This document shows, one piece after another, positions 8,580 to 20,909 of a stretch of DNA of 54,218 nt. Positions within the stretch are counted from its first letter, which is position 1, and every line of letters begins with the position of its first letter. A model generated the notes under the pieces. That model searched no databases and was not told where the DNA came from. It saw only the letters and a program-made list of their open reading frames with translations. The position numbers and the translations under genes were made by a program. This stretch comes from Myxococcales bacterium. GTDB lineage: Bacteria; Myxococcota_A; Polyangia; Haliangiales; Haliangiaceae. The stretch covers positions 1 to 54,218 of the forward strand of contig JADJJK010000063.1 in the NCBI GenBank assembly GCA_016706545.1, given 5' to 3'.

Positions 8580-9662
8580 TCAGTTGACCGGCAGCGAGTT
8601 GATCCAGGCGCGAAGCAGCGTCTGCGCAGAGGCGTCCACGACCTCGGTGCCGATGGCCGGCATGCGGATCGCCGGGTTGGCGTGGTTCATCCGCTTGATG
8701 ACCACGGACTCATCCGGCGCCGCCGGCTTGATGATGATGGACGCGCCGTCGATCATGGCCGGCGTGGTGACCCCGACCGCGGTCGTGTACACGGTGGTGG
8801 CCGGCCAGGACGACAGCATGTTGGTGGTGAGCCGCAGCTCCAGCGGCGAGCCAGCGTAGACCGGCGAGTCCGGGTTGTGGCAGTGGCCGCAGTTCATGTG
8901 CAGATAGCCCACCGCCTCGGCGGCGTACTGCGTCTCCTGGGCGTTGCGACCGGCGGGCAGCGGGTAGCGCGGGCTGCCGCTTCCGGGCAGCGCCGCGGTG
9001 AGCAGGCCAGCGGACGCCAGCTCTTCCAGGTCCAGGTTCGTGCCGGGCGCGGCGTAGTCCAGGGCCAGCGCCGAGAACCCCAGCACCCCGCCGGGCACGC
9101 GATCATGGCACTGCCGGCAGTCCGCGCGCGACGGGATATCGTGGTTGGTGCCGCCGGCGTTGTCCTGACCGCGCGGCACCGCGACCGCCTCGTTCTGCGC
9201 GTCGTTCCACGCATACGCCACCAGGAACCAGTGGTTGTCGCCCGTGTCGAGCTTGACCAGATAGCGAGTCTCCAGGCGCTTGCCGTTGACCGTGAACGAC
9301 TTCCACAGCTTGGTGCCCACCGGGAAGCGCCAGTGGTTTGGATCGGAGTTGTCGATCTTCTTGCCTGGCGGCAGCCAGATCCAGCGCTCCTTCACGGCGC
9401 CGTCGGTCCACAGCGGCCAGCGCGGCGCGAACGTGCGCACGCCAGCGGCGATCTGCGTGCAGGCAGCGTCGACACACAGGCCAGTGCCCGACAGGCGATC
9501 TGGTGTGAGCGGATTGGGCGCCACCGCGGCGTCCACCGGCGCGTCGACGGAGGCGTCCGGCGACAACATCAGCGCCGCTCGATTGTCGCCGCAACCAAGC
9601 GCAGCGACGGCGATTCCCCAGAGACAAACCCAACGACAAGCAAGACAAGCAAGACGAACCAT
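8580..9662 (-). CDS. Cytochrome c-type lipoprotein with two CxxCH motifs
   Basis: A 360-residue exported electron-transfer or heme protein of unknown partner. The N-terminus has a hydrophobic stretch ending in a lipobox (AALGC), followed by an Asp/Ala/Val-rich linker typical of myxobacterial surface lipoproteins. Two heme-binding CxxCH motifs are visible, CRQCH in the middle and CGHCH about 80 residues later, with several methionines near the C-terminus that could ligate iron. It resembles the SO2930-like diheme family in layout, but I cannot assign it firmly. The gene sits between nrnA and truB, where no such gene belongs, next to the inverted rpsO. A possible extended -10 element lies immediately upstream, which would give a nearly leaderless mRNA. 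Confidence 0.85.
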   Translation of the reverse strand: MVRLACLACRWVCLWGIAVAALGCGDNRAALMLSPDASVDAPVDAAVAPNPLTPDRLSGTGLCVDAACTQIAAGVRTFAPRWPLWTDGAVKERWIWLPPGKKIDNSDPNHWRFPVGTKLWKSFTVNGKRLETRYLVKLDTGDNHWFLVAYAWNDAQNEAVAVPRGQDNAGGTNHDIPSRADCRQCHDRVPGGVLGFSALALDYAAPGTNLDLEELASAGLLTAALPGSGSPRYPLPAGRNAQETQYAAEAVGYLHMNCGHCHNPDSPVYAGSPLELRLTTNMLSSWPATTVYTTAVGVTTPAMIDGASIIIKPAAPDESVVIKRMNHANPAIRMPAIGTEVVDASAQTLLRAWINSLPVN

Positions 9663-9670
9663 AGGCCGTT

Positions 9671-9679
9671 ATCCTATCA
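9671..9679 (-). promoter_or_regulatory. Candidate extended -10 promoter of the cytochrome gene
   Basis: On the minus strand the sequence reads TGATAGGAT, a TGn extended -10 with TAGGAT, ending 8 bases before the ATG at 9662. No good -35 is present. If used, transcription would begin close to the start codon. Confidence 0.3.
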
Positions 9680-9792
9680 CCGCCCAAGTGGCGCGCGATC
9701 CGACAAGTACGTAACTGCCTGGCGGCCGCTGCGACAGCGCGACGCGGGCCTGGCCGCCCGCAAGCGGCGCAACACCTACATCGCGACCGCGT

Positions 9793-10842
9793 TCAAGTCG
9801 AGCCGTCGTCGATGATGCGGCGGTTGGTCACCGCCCGGACGTAGTTGGAGCGCGGCATGGGGCCCTCGTGGACAAAGGCCATCTCCAGCGCGGTGACGAC
9901 GCGCCGCTTCGACGACTCGAGATCCGTCTCGAGATGACACCCACCGGCGCCCGGGTGGCCGCCGCCGCCAAGCTGCATGCAGACGCGACCGACGTCGATG
10001 CGGTCGGTGCGAGATCTCATCGAGACGCGGACGCCCCCGCCCTTGCCGGTGGTCAGCATGACACCGACATGGACGCCCTCGACGTTGCGCGCCCAGTTGA
10101 CCATGCCCTCCACGTCGTCCCAGCTCGCGCCGCTGTTGTCGATCATGTCCGGGGTGACCACCAGGAGCCCGACGCGGCTGGCGCAGTGCAGCTCCAAGGT
10201 GGCGAGCACCGCGCCCAGCAAGCGGACCTTGCCCACGCTCGGTCGCTCCTCCAGGCCCGCGGCGATGGCGGTGGGGGTGACCCCCGCGGTCACCAGCTCC
10301 GAGGCGATCCGCAGGGCCTCTGCGTTGGTGTTGGCGTGACGAAACCCGCCGGTGTCACTGACCAGCGAGACGTACAACGGCACCGCCGCCTCTGCGGTGA
10401 TGGGCCAGCCCAGGCAGCTCGCGATGCGAGCCACCAGCACGCCGACCGCCGCGGCGCTGGGATCCCAGACCGAGAGGTCACCAAACGGCCGGCCGCTGGC
10501 GTGGTGATCCAGCGTGACCAGGACCCCGCGAACCTCCGGCGGAGGAAGCGCGTTGCCCAGCAACGTGATGTCGGCGCAGTCCACGACCACCGTGCAGTCG
10601 AAGGTCTCACCAGGGGTGAGCTCTTGCACGGTGCTGTCGATGAGCGGCATCCAGCGGTAGCGCCTGGCGATGGGATCCATCGAGTAGATGACCGCGCGCT
10701 TGCCCCGGGCCCGCAGCAACGAGGCCAGCCCCGCCATCGAGCCGCTGCCGTCGCCGTCAGGCCGTCGATGGCTGGTCAAGAGGATGCGCTGCGAAGCCAG
10801 GAGCAGCGCGGCGACGCGGCTGATGGGATCATCAGCGGTCAC
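9793..10842 (-). CDS. nrnA: DHH-family phosphoesterase, NanoRNase / pAp phosphatase type
   Basis: Degrades 2-5 nt RNA and 3'-phosphoadenosine 5'-phosphate in the NrnA/Orn-like family. It has 349 residues, the usual length. The metal-binding motifs are in order: HRRPDGDGSGS near residue 25, VDCAD near 86, DHHASG near 115, SDTGGFRH near 165, and the DHHA1 signature GGGGHPGAGG near 305. The gene overlaps rbfA by 4 bp (ATGA), so the two are translationally coupled; nrnA is regularly found with rbfA and truB in this cluster. No clear terminator follows the stop. Confidence 0.93.
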   Translation of the reverse strand: MTADDPISRVAALLLASQRILLTSHRRPDGDGSGSMAGLASLLRARGKRAVIYSMDPIARRYRWMPLIDSTVQELTPGETFDCTVVVDCADITLLGNALPPPEVRGVLVTLDHHASGRPFGDLSVWDPSAAAVGVLVARIASCLGWPITAEAAVPLYVSLVSDTGGFRHANTNAEALRIASELVTAGVTPTAIAAGLEERPSVGKVRLLGAVLATLELHCASRVGLLVVTPDMIDNSGASWDDVEGMVNWARNVEGVHVGVMLTTGKGGGVRVSMRSRTDRIDVGRVCMQLGGGGHPGAGGCHLETDLESSKRRVVTALEMAFVHEGPMPRSNYVRAVTNRRIIDDGST

Positions 10843-11405
10843 CGGTCACCGGTCACCGTCTGCGGCGCCTCGGGGTCGGGCAGCGCGTCGGGGGAGTCGC
10901 TGCCTTCGCTGCCGGCGTCACCGTCGTCGCCCTCCGCGCCCTCCGAGTCGCCTTCCTCGCCAGCCCGCGCTGGCGCCAGCGCGACCACCGCCGGATCCGT
11001 CCCCAGCGCGCCGGCCGCCTGCGGCTCACGGCCCGCGGCGCGCGCCTTGGCGTCGTCCTCGCGCAGCACGTTGCGAATGCGCTCTTGCATCTCCGCGCTG
11101 CGATCCAGCATGAAGCGCAGCTCGGGAGGATGCGCCAGGTTGAGCGCTCGCCCGGCCGGCCCACGCAAGAACCTGGCCGCCCGGCCAAGCGCAGCCACCG
11201 CGGCCTCGGCGTTCGCCGCCGAGGTCCCGCCAGGGCCGATGATGGCCACGTACACGTTGGCCACGCTCATGTCGACGTTGAGCTCCACGCGCGTGATGCT
11301 GAGCAGCCCAGCGCGCGCGACGCGAGGATCTCGCACCTCACGCCGCACCAGATCCGCCAGTACGTCGCGGAGCGCGTGCTCCACCTTGGCCTTGCGTTGA
11401 CTCAT
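10839..11405 (-). CDS. rbfA: Ribosome-binding factor A with acidic C-terminal tail
   Basis: Needed for late 30S subunit maturation. Residues 1-120 are the KH-like RbfA domain: a basic start (SQRKAKVEHALRDVLADLV), VRDPR near residue 26, and PELRFMLDRSAEMQERI near 95-112. After residue 125 the protein carries an extra tail of about 60 residues rich in Glu, Asp, Ser, Ala and Pro that ordinary RbfA lacks. Four-base overlaps at both ends, with the DUF503 gene upstream and nrnA downstream, show it is part of one operon. Confidence 0.94.
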   Translation of the reverse strand: MSQRKAKVEHALRDVLADLVRREVRDPRVARAGLLSITRVELNVDMSVANVYVAIIGPGGTSAANAEAAVAALGRAARFLRGPAGRALNLAHPPELRFMLDRSAEMQERIRNVLREDDAKARAAGREPQAAGALGTDPAVVALAPARAGEEGDSEGAEGDDGDAGSEGSDSPDALPDPEAPQTVTGDR

Positions 11406-11884
11406 GGGGTCACTCCGTGCGCCGGCGACCCGACGAGCTCGTGCGTCTCCACCTCGTCGCCGTGCGTGGGCTCACGCGCAGCCTCGTCGGCGAGCACGCG
11501 CTGCCACTGCGCAGGCACCCAGGCTTCATCGCCTGGATCGCCGTCCGGCGCCGCGTCGGTCTCGAGGAGATCCGAGGAAAGCTCCACGGCCTCGCCAGCG
11601 AACGACGACAGCTCGCGCCACTGCCGCAGCAGCGCCAGGCCCTCGGTGGAGAGGATGCAGCGGCGCACGTCGTCCAGCATGGCCAGGAGCCGCGAGCGAT
11701 CGCCGCTGACGCACGCCACCCCGAGCTCGGCGCGCTGCCAGAGCTCCTGTGCGCCCACCTCCACCACCGCCAGCCCCAGGCGCTCGCGCACGCGATCCTT
11801 CACGCGGCGCAGCACCATCCGCTTGTCCTTGAGAGAGCGGCTCTCGAGGACGCGGACATCGAGCTTCAGCGCACCAACGAACAT
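11402..11884 (-). CDS. ylxP: DUF503 (YlxP-like) protein
   Basis: A small conserved protein of unclear role that is encoded beside infB and rbfA in many bacteria. The start at 11884 follows GGTGAGTCAC and gives 160 residues. Residues 1-95 are the DUF503 core, with the diagnostic RSLKDKRMVLRRVKDRVRERL near the start and the FNVAVAEVG-type block present here as LAVVEVGAQELWQRAELGVACVS. The rest is an acidic, His/Glu-rich extension not usual for the family. The stop overlaps the rbfA start by 4 bp. Between it and infB there is a strong hairpin that may adjust expression between the two halves of the operon. Confidence 0.85.
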   Translation of the reverse strand: MFVGALKLDVRVLESRSLKDKRMVLRRVKDRVRERLGLAVVEVGAQELWQRAELGVACVSGDRSRLLAMLDDVRRCILSTEGLALLRQWRELSSFAGEAVELSSDLLETDAAPDGDPGDEAWVPAQWQRVLADEAAREPTHGDEVETHELVGSPAHGVTP

Positions 11885-11933
11885 GTGACTCACCGTACCA
11901 TCTTCCCAGGAGAGATGGCGACGTCGCTCGTTG

Positions 11934-11956
11934 GCACCTGACCAGCGGTCAGGTGC
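11934..11956. other. Perfect 10-bp stem hairpin between infB and the DUF503 gene
   Basis: GCACCTGACC (11934-11943) and GGTCAGGTGC (11947-11956) are perfect inverted arms with a 3-base loop. There is no T-run on either side, so it is not a classical terminator. It lies inside the operon, 33 bases after the infB stop, and could be an RNA-processing or stability element, or a protein-binding site. Confidence 0.6.
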
Positions 11957-11988
11957 GCGCTTGCCTTTGCAGGAGCAGCCATGAGGGC

Positions 11989-15301
<3,313 letters not shown>

Positions 15302-15315
<14 letters not shown>

Positions 15316-15666
15316 CTTCGCTCCGTGATCCGGTGTCATCCATCGCCTTGTTCTGAGGATTTCGTTCTACGCTGTCTCGATCGCTTGCGGAAGCCCCCAG
15401 GAGATCCGCACGCAGAATCCCTACGTCGCTAGGACGAACCCCGCGCCGAAAAGCGCGCGCCAGGGCTGACGCAAGTTTTGCGTCTTCTCCACGGCCGTTG
15501 GCTCGACATCGCAAGGCAGGATGGACGTAAGCCCCCCTACCCTGATGACGACCATCTACATCCATCACCATACGGCCCTAGACAGCGGTCACGCGCACCA
15601 GGTCTCGCTGTGGCGCGATCTCGCGGCACAGGACACAGGTGCGCATGGGAATGTGACGACGTGGGG

Positions 15667-15670
<4 letters not shown>
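15302..15670 (-). pseudogene. ylxR: YlxR (DUF448) RNA-binding protein gene interrupted by in-frame TAG
   Basis: YlxR is a small nucleic-acid-binding protein normally encoded between nusA and infB. Here the N-terminal part reads RRHIPMRTCVLCREIAPQRD and a TAG occurs at 15580-15578; the same frame then continues with DVDGRHQGRGAYVHP, the most conserved YlxR motif, and a basic LASALARAFRR helix, to a TGA at 15304-15302. Both halves match YlxR in the right order with no frame change, so one codon explains the break. The likely start is TTG at 15670, sharing TTGA with the nusA stop; the residues between it and ATG 15646 resemble the usual KKIPxR opening. The end overlaps infB. It could be a real nonsense mutation, a read-through codon or a sequence error. 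Confidence 0.8.
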
Positions 15671-17247
<1,577 letters not shown>

Positions 17248-17286
17248 GACAGCATGCCTCTTCGCATGGGCTCGGGTCGAGCGCCG

Positions 17287-18105
17287 TTACCGGCTGCCCG
17301 TTACCGGGGCGTCCTTGGAGTTCTGCGACGACGCACGCGCGCCGTCCGTGGATTGAGAAGGATGGGTCGAAGGGGGGGTCGAAGAAGGGGAGAAGTTCGC
17401 AGACGCAGCCGACGAAGACGCCGACGAAGACGAAGACGAAGTGGGATCTGTGGAGGTCCTGGCCGCCTTGGACTTCTTGGGGACCTTGGCTTCCTTGGAT
17501 GTGGATGCCGCAGCGTCCTTGCCAGGCTTGGCCCCGCGGGCTGGCGCCGGGATCGAGACGCCGCTGCCGCCGCGCATGACCGCGTCCCAGTCAGGGACCA
17601 GGCGAGCGCTGTCGAGATCTGCCAGCGGCAGCTCGTAGCGGACGCCGTCGACGTCCATGAGGATCCGCTCCGCGCCGGGGACGCCGCCCATCCCGGCCAG
17701 GACGCCGCGAAAGTTCCGGCGCTCGCCGGTGGGGGTCACGAGCGGCGTGGTGAGCTGAAGCTTGGCCTCGGCGCCCTGATAGCGCTTGAAGTGCGCCGCG
17801 GTTCGCAGCGGCCGGTCGATTCCCGGAGAGCTGACCTCCAGGCTGTAGGCCTGGGTGACCGGATCTTCGACGTCCAGCACCGCCGACAGCATGCGGGAGA
17901 CGTGCTCGCACTCGGCGAGATCGACGCGCTCGTCTCGCACCGCGGTGAGGTCCGCGCCCTCTGGCAGCGGGCGGTCGATGCACACCCGCAGCACCCAGCC
18001 GCCCTGCTCCATCAACAAGCGCAGATCCACCAGCTCGCAGCCGGCGTCGATACAGACTGGCTCGATGATGGTCAACAGGCGCTCGATGATCGGGTTCTGG
18101 GACAT
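17287..18105 (-). CDS. rimP: Ribosome maturation factor RimP with long low-complexity tail
   Basis: Needed for 30S assembly. The start at 18105 (MSQNPIIERLL) gives 272 residues; the open frame further upstream runs through the leader hairpins and is not coding. Residues 1-160 are the two RimP domains, recognisable by CELVDLRLLMEQGGWVLRV, the SVEVSSPG-type block YSLEVSSPGIDRPLR, and FRGVLAG. The last 90-100 residues are a Ser/Ala/Lys/Pro tail with a run of serines, about 100 residues longer than ordinary RimP. It is first gene of the nusA operon, and a strong minus-strand terminator lies 33 bases upstream of its ATG. Confidence 0.94.
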   Translation of the reverse strand: MSQNPIIERLLTIIEPVCIDAGCELVDLRLLMEQGGWVLRVCIDRPLPEGADLTAVRDERVDLAECEHVSRMLSAVLDVEDPVTQAYSLEVSSPGIDRPLRTAAHFKRYQGAEAKLQLTTPLVTPTGERRNFRGVLAGMGGVPGAERILMDVDGVRYELPLADLDSARLVPDWDAVMRGGSGVSIPAPARGAKPGKDAAASTSKEAKVPKKSKAARTSTDPTSSSSSSASSSAASANFSPSSTPPSTHPSQSTDGARASSQNSKDAPVTGSR

Positions 18106-18137
18106 GACAGAAACGTGGCCGACAGGTCGTGAGAAGG

Positions 18138-18168
18138 CGAAAAAAAAAGGTGGGCAAGAGCCCACCTT
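18138..18168 (-). terminator. Intrinsic terminator in the rimP-nusA leader
   Basis: On the minus strand AAGGTGGGC (18168-18160) and GCCCACCTT (18155-18147) form a 9-bp stem with a 4-base loop, followed directly by an uninterrupted T-run. No gene lies upstream on this strand for it to terminate, and the rimP ATG is only 33 bases further, so it most likely acts as an attenuator of the rimP-nusA-infB operon. Confidence 0.8.
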
Positions 18169-18181
18169 CACCAAGATAGCG

Positions 18182-18248
18182 AAGTGGCGTTTTGGGTACC
18201 ACTTGCGGTCCTGGGACGCAAGTGCTTTGTCCGTGAGAAACTGGTGGG
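18182..18248 (-). promoter_or_regulatory. Alternative hairpins upstream of the rimP leader terminator
   Basis: On the minus strand CACTTGCG (18224-18217) pairs with CGCAAGTG (18207-18200). Part of the second arm, AAGTGG (18204-18199), can instead pair with CCACTT (18187-18182). Further up, CCCACC (18248-18243) is complementary to the GGTGGG in the 5' arm of the terminator at 18166-18161 and could form an antiterminator. The layout is that of an attenuator; the ligand or trigger is unknown. Confidence 0.45.
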
Positions 18249-18425
18249 TTGCGACCGCAAGCCGCAGACTTTTCAAGACATTGCCCTGGCCGGGGCCAGG
18301 GATCGGACCCGCGGTGCGCTGGCGAGGACGACTGGACCGCCGCCGCAGAGCATGGACGCGCCGCGCGAGCCGCTGCCGCAGATCTCCGCTTGAGCAGGTG
18401 CATCTGGCCAAGATCCGTGGACACT

Positions 18426-19271
18426 ATGGCCATGTCCTGGCGCCTCCCGACCGCCGCCGTCCAGATGACGGCCATCGCTGATCTCGACGCCAACCTCGCC
18501 GTCGTTCGCAAGCTGGTGGCCGAGGCCGCCGAGGGTGGCGCGCGGCTGGTGCTGCTACCCGAGTGCTTCCCCTTCCTGGGCATCAAGGAGGGCGACAAGA
18601 TGCCGGTCGCCGAGTCGCTGGAGGAGGACGGGCCGGTGCGCAGCACGCTCGCCGCGCTGGCGCGCAAGCACGACGTGTGGCTGGTGGGCGGGGGAATGCC
18701 TGAGAAGATCCCCGGAGATCCCAAGCGCGCGTACAACACGGCGGTCGTCGTCGATCCCAAGGGCGAGCTTCGGGCCCGGTACCGCAAGATCCACCTGTTC
18801 GACGTCGATATTCCGGGCGGGGCGGTGCTGCGCGAGTCCGACGCGACGGCGCCCGGCGACCAGGCAGTGGTCGTCGAGATCGACGGCGCCAAGGTGGGGC
18901 TCTCGATCTGCTACGATCTGCGCTTCCCCGAGCTGTACCGGGAGCTGGTGATAAACCAGGGCGCCGAGGTGCTGCTCTTGCCAGCGGCGTTCACCGCGCA
19001 CACGGGTCGCGCGCACTGGCACATCCTCTTGCGCAGCCGCGCCATCGAGAACCAGGCCTGGGTGGTGGCCGCCGCGCAGGCCGATCAGCACAACGAGAAG
19101 CGCGCGAGCTTCGGCCATTCGATGATCGTGGACCCGTGGGGCACCGTGCTCGCGGAGCGGCCCACCGGCGTCGGCGTCATCTCCGCGGTGCTAGACCAGG
19201 AGACCCTGGCGATGCGGCGCCAGCAGATGCCTTGTCAGCGCCACGCCGTCCGGTGGCCGCGCGATCGGTGA
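18426..19271 (+). CDS. Carbon-nitrogen hydrolase, Nit1/deaminated-glutathione-amidase-like
   Basis: Nitrilase-superfamily amidase of 281 residues, probably cytoplasmic. The catalytic triad is complete: E46 in LLPECF, K121 in YRKIHLFD, and C162 in SICYDLRFPELYR. The YRKIHLFD and LRFPELY blocks and the lack of extra domains fit the Nit branch, whose members remove the amide from deaminated glutathione and similar side products; substrate is inference. The start could be ATG 18426 or ATG 18432 (residue 3); there is no strong ribosome site for either. It is divergent from rimP, so its 5' region shares the leader described there. The last 15 residues are basic and poorly conserved-looking. Confidence 0.88.
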   Translation: MAMSWRLPTAAVQMTAIADLDANLAVVRKLVAEAAEGGARLVLLPECFPFLGIKEGDKMPVAESLEEDGPVRSTLAALARKHDVWLVGGGMPEKIPGDPKRAYNTAVVVDPKGELRARYRKIHLFDVDIPGGAVLRESDATAPGDQAVVVEIDGAKVGLSICYDLRFPELYRELVINQGAEVLLLPAAFTAHTGRAHWHILLRSRAIENQAWVVAAAQADQHNEKRASFGHSMIVDPWGTVLAERPTGVGVISAVLDQETLAMRRQQMPCQRHAVRWPRDR

Positions 19272-19295
19272 GGCTCGACGACACCGGACCTGAGC

Positions 19296-19405
19296 GAATC
19301 TCGAACGGATCTCAAGCAGATCTCGAGCAGATCTCGAGCGGATCTCGGCCGGATCTAGATCGCCTCCCGACCGCCTCTCGATCGCCTCCCGAGCGCATCC
19401 CCGGC
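19296..19405. repeat. 11-bp tandem repeat, about 10 units
   Basis: Units of 11 bp, best AGATCTCGAGC, run through the gap after the amidase gene: GAATCTCGAAC, GGATCTCAAGC, AGATCTCGAGC twice, GGATCTCGGCC, GGATCTAGATC, then decayed GCCTCCCGACC-type units. Confidence 0.85.
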
Positions 19406-19523
19406 CCGCTCTCGGGCCCACCTCTTTAGCTCCAAGCGAGTCCCATGGCTTCCTCCCCCTCCAACGACGACGTCCCCAAGCTCCCGCGCGGCAAGGGGCT
19501 GTCCCTCTCGGGCGCCGCGATCA

Positions 19524-20015
19524 GTGCGCATCGGCATCACCGCGATCGCGCTGGTGGCCTTGCTGGTGCTGCAGCGACCTTGCTCCAGGGCGGTGGGGAA
19601 GTTCGTCACCGCCTTCGGTGGCCCAAGCGGCGGCGACCCAGGGGCGGTGGCGCCGGCGGCCACGCCGCCAGGGCCGGCGAGCGCCGCGGATCCAAGGCCA
19701 GCGGGAGACGACGCACCGGTCTCAGGCGCCGCGTCCGCGCCGGCCATGGGCAGCGCCGCCGACTACGAGCTGCTGACGCCCTCGATGACCGACGACGAGC
19801 TGCGCTCCGCCATCGAGCGCGCCAGGCGGCGCGCCGCCGCCGCGCGCGCCGCGGAGCAGGTCGCGCCCAACGCGACCGGCGCTGCTGCCCCCGGCGCCGC
19901 TGTTCCCGGCGCTGCTGCCCCCGGCGCTGCTGCCCCCGGCGCCGCTGCCCCCGGCGCCGCTGCCCCCGGCGCTGCTGCCCCCGGCGCCGCTGCCCCCGGC
20001 GCCCAGGTTCGCTGA
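19524..20015 (+). CDS. Membrane-anchored Ala/Pro protein with PGAAA repeats, possible 5' frameshift
   Basis: From a GTG at 19524 the protein has a hydrophobic segment (ITAIALVALLVLQ), an acidic Pro/Ala region, a helix (DDELRSAIERARRRA), and about eight PGAAA repeats at the C-terminus. It looks like a single-pass inner-membrane protein with a periplasmic flexible tail. In another frame an ATG at 19445 starts a plausible cytoplasmic lead, ending PRGKGLSLSGAA, that would join the membrane segment if the frame changed near 19520; a cytoplasmic lead before such an anchor would make sense. So the gene may really begin at 19445 and carry an indel. It ends 5 bp before the NRDE gene, implying cotranscription. 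Function unknown. Confidence 0.55.
   Translation: MRIGITAIALVALLVLQRPCSRAVGKFVTAFGGPSGGDPGAVAPAATPPGPASAADPRPAGDDAPVSGAASAPAMGSAADYELLTPSMTDDELRSAIERARRRAAAARAAEQVAPNATGAAAPGAAVPGAAAPGAAAPGAAAPGAAAPGAAAPGAAAPGAQVR
19878..20003. repeat. 15-bp coding tandem repeat
   Basis: Eight near-identical units of GGCGCTGCTGCCCCC or GGCGCCGCTGCCCCC encode the PGAAA pentapeptide repeats. Synonymous T/C changes distinguish the units. Confidence 0.9.
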
Positions 20016-20020
20016 CCACC

Positions 20021-20809
20021 ATGTGCGTCCTCGCGCTGTCCTGGCAGCCACGCTCCGCGCTGGAGCTGGCGGTGATCGCCAACCGCGACGAGTTCCACCG
20101 GCGGCCCACCGCGCCGCTGGCCGAGCTGTCGGAGCGGCCGGGCCTCGTGGGCGGCCGAGATCTGGAGCAGCGCGGCGGCTGGCTGTGGGCGCACACGAGC
20201 GGGCGCCTGTGCGCCGTCACCAATGTGCGGCGACCGCTCGACGCCGACCGGCCGCCGCGGGCGAGCCGCGGCCGGCTGGTGGCCGAGTTCATGACCCACG
20301 ACCGGCCGGTCCAGGACGCCTTGCAGGAGCTGGCGGCCACCGCGATCCTCCATGGGCCCTTCAACCTGGTGCTCTACGACGGCGCGACCCTGGGCTACGC
20401 CACCAACGTCCCTGCGTTCTCGTCGCGGCTCTTGCCGCCGGGCGTGCTCGCGCTGTCGAACGGTCCGCTCGATGCCCCGTGGCCCAAGGCCCGGCGCCTC
20501 ACGCAGGCGCTGACCGCATGGCGCGGCGACCAGCGCGACGCAGACCAGGCGCCCGACCTGTCGCCGCTGTTCGCGGCGCTCGTCGATGAGCGCGAGGTCC
20601 CCGACGAAGACCTGCCCGACACCGGCGTCGGGCTCGCGCTGGAGCGCAAGCTGGCGCCGCCCTTCTTGCGCGGCGAGCACTACGGCACGCGATCGAGCGC
20701 GGTGGTGCTAGTGAGCGCGGGCGCGCTGCGCTTCGCCGAGCGACGCTACGATAGCGGTGGACTGCCCGCTGGCGAGACGATGCTCAGCCTGCCGCGGACC
20801 GTTCGGTAG
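20021..20809 (+). CDS. NRDE family protein (TANGO2-like)
   Basis: The family takes its name from the NRDE motif, seen here as VIANRDEFHRRPT near residue 25. The second residue is Cys (MCVLALSW), as in other members, which are thought to have an N-terminal-nucleophile-like fold; the biochemical role is uncertain, with links to heme and lipid handling proposed for TANGO2. The 262-residue length is normal. Other family blocks are GGRDLEQRGGWLWAH, and GTRSSAVVLV near the C-terminus. The ATG at 20021 is chosen because the longer open frame upstream is a shadow of the PGAAA-repeat gene. It is convergent with the giant TPR gene. Confidence 0.9.
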   Translation: MCVLALSWQPRSALELAVIANRDEFHRRPTAPLAELSERPGLVGGRDLEQRGGWLWAHTSGRLCAVTNVRRPLDADRPPRASRGRLVAEFMTHDRPVQDALQELAATAILHGPFNLVLYDGATLGYATNVPAFSSRLLPPGVLALSNGPLDAPWPKARRLTQALTAWRGDQRDADQAPDLSPLFAALVDEREVPDEDLPDTGVGLALERKLAPPFLRGEHYGTRSSAVVLVSAGALRFAERRYDSGGLPAGETMLSLPRTVR

Positions 20810-20909
20810 CCAGCGCGCCGGTGCTGCGCCCGTGCTGCAACCGGCGGTGCGCCAGGCGGTGCGACCGGCTCGCGGTCCCCCCGGGAACGCCTGGTCGCCA
20901 CGCCTGATA

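Noticed and set aside
9744..9761. GCGGGC/GCCCGC hairpin after nrnA as a terminator
   Set aside because: It has no T-run on the minus strand, so it cannot be called a terminator from sequence.
18169..18425. tRNA gene (metY-like) upstream of rimP
   Set aside because: The region lacks tRNA arms or a GGTTCRAAT-like T-loop; only the hairpins described are present.
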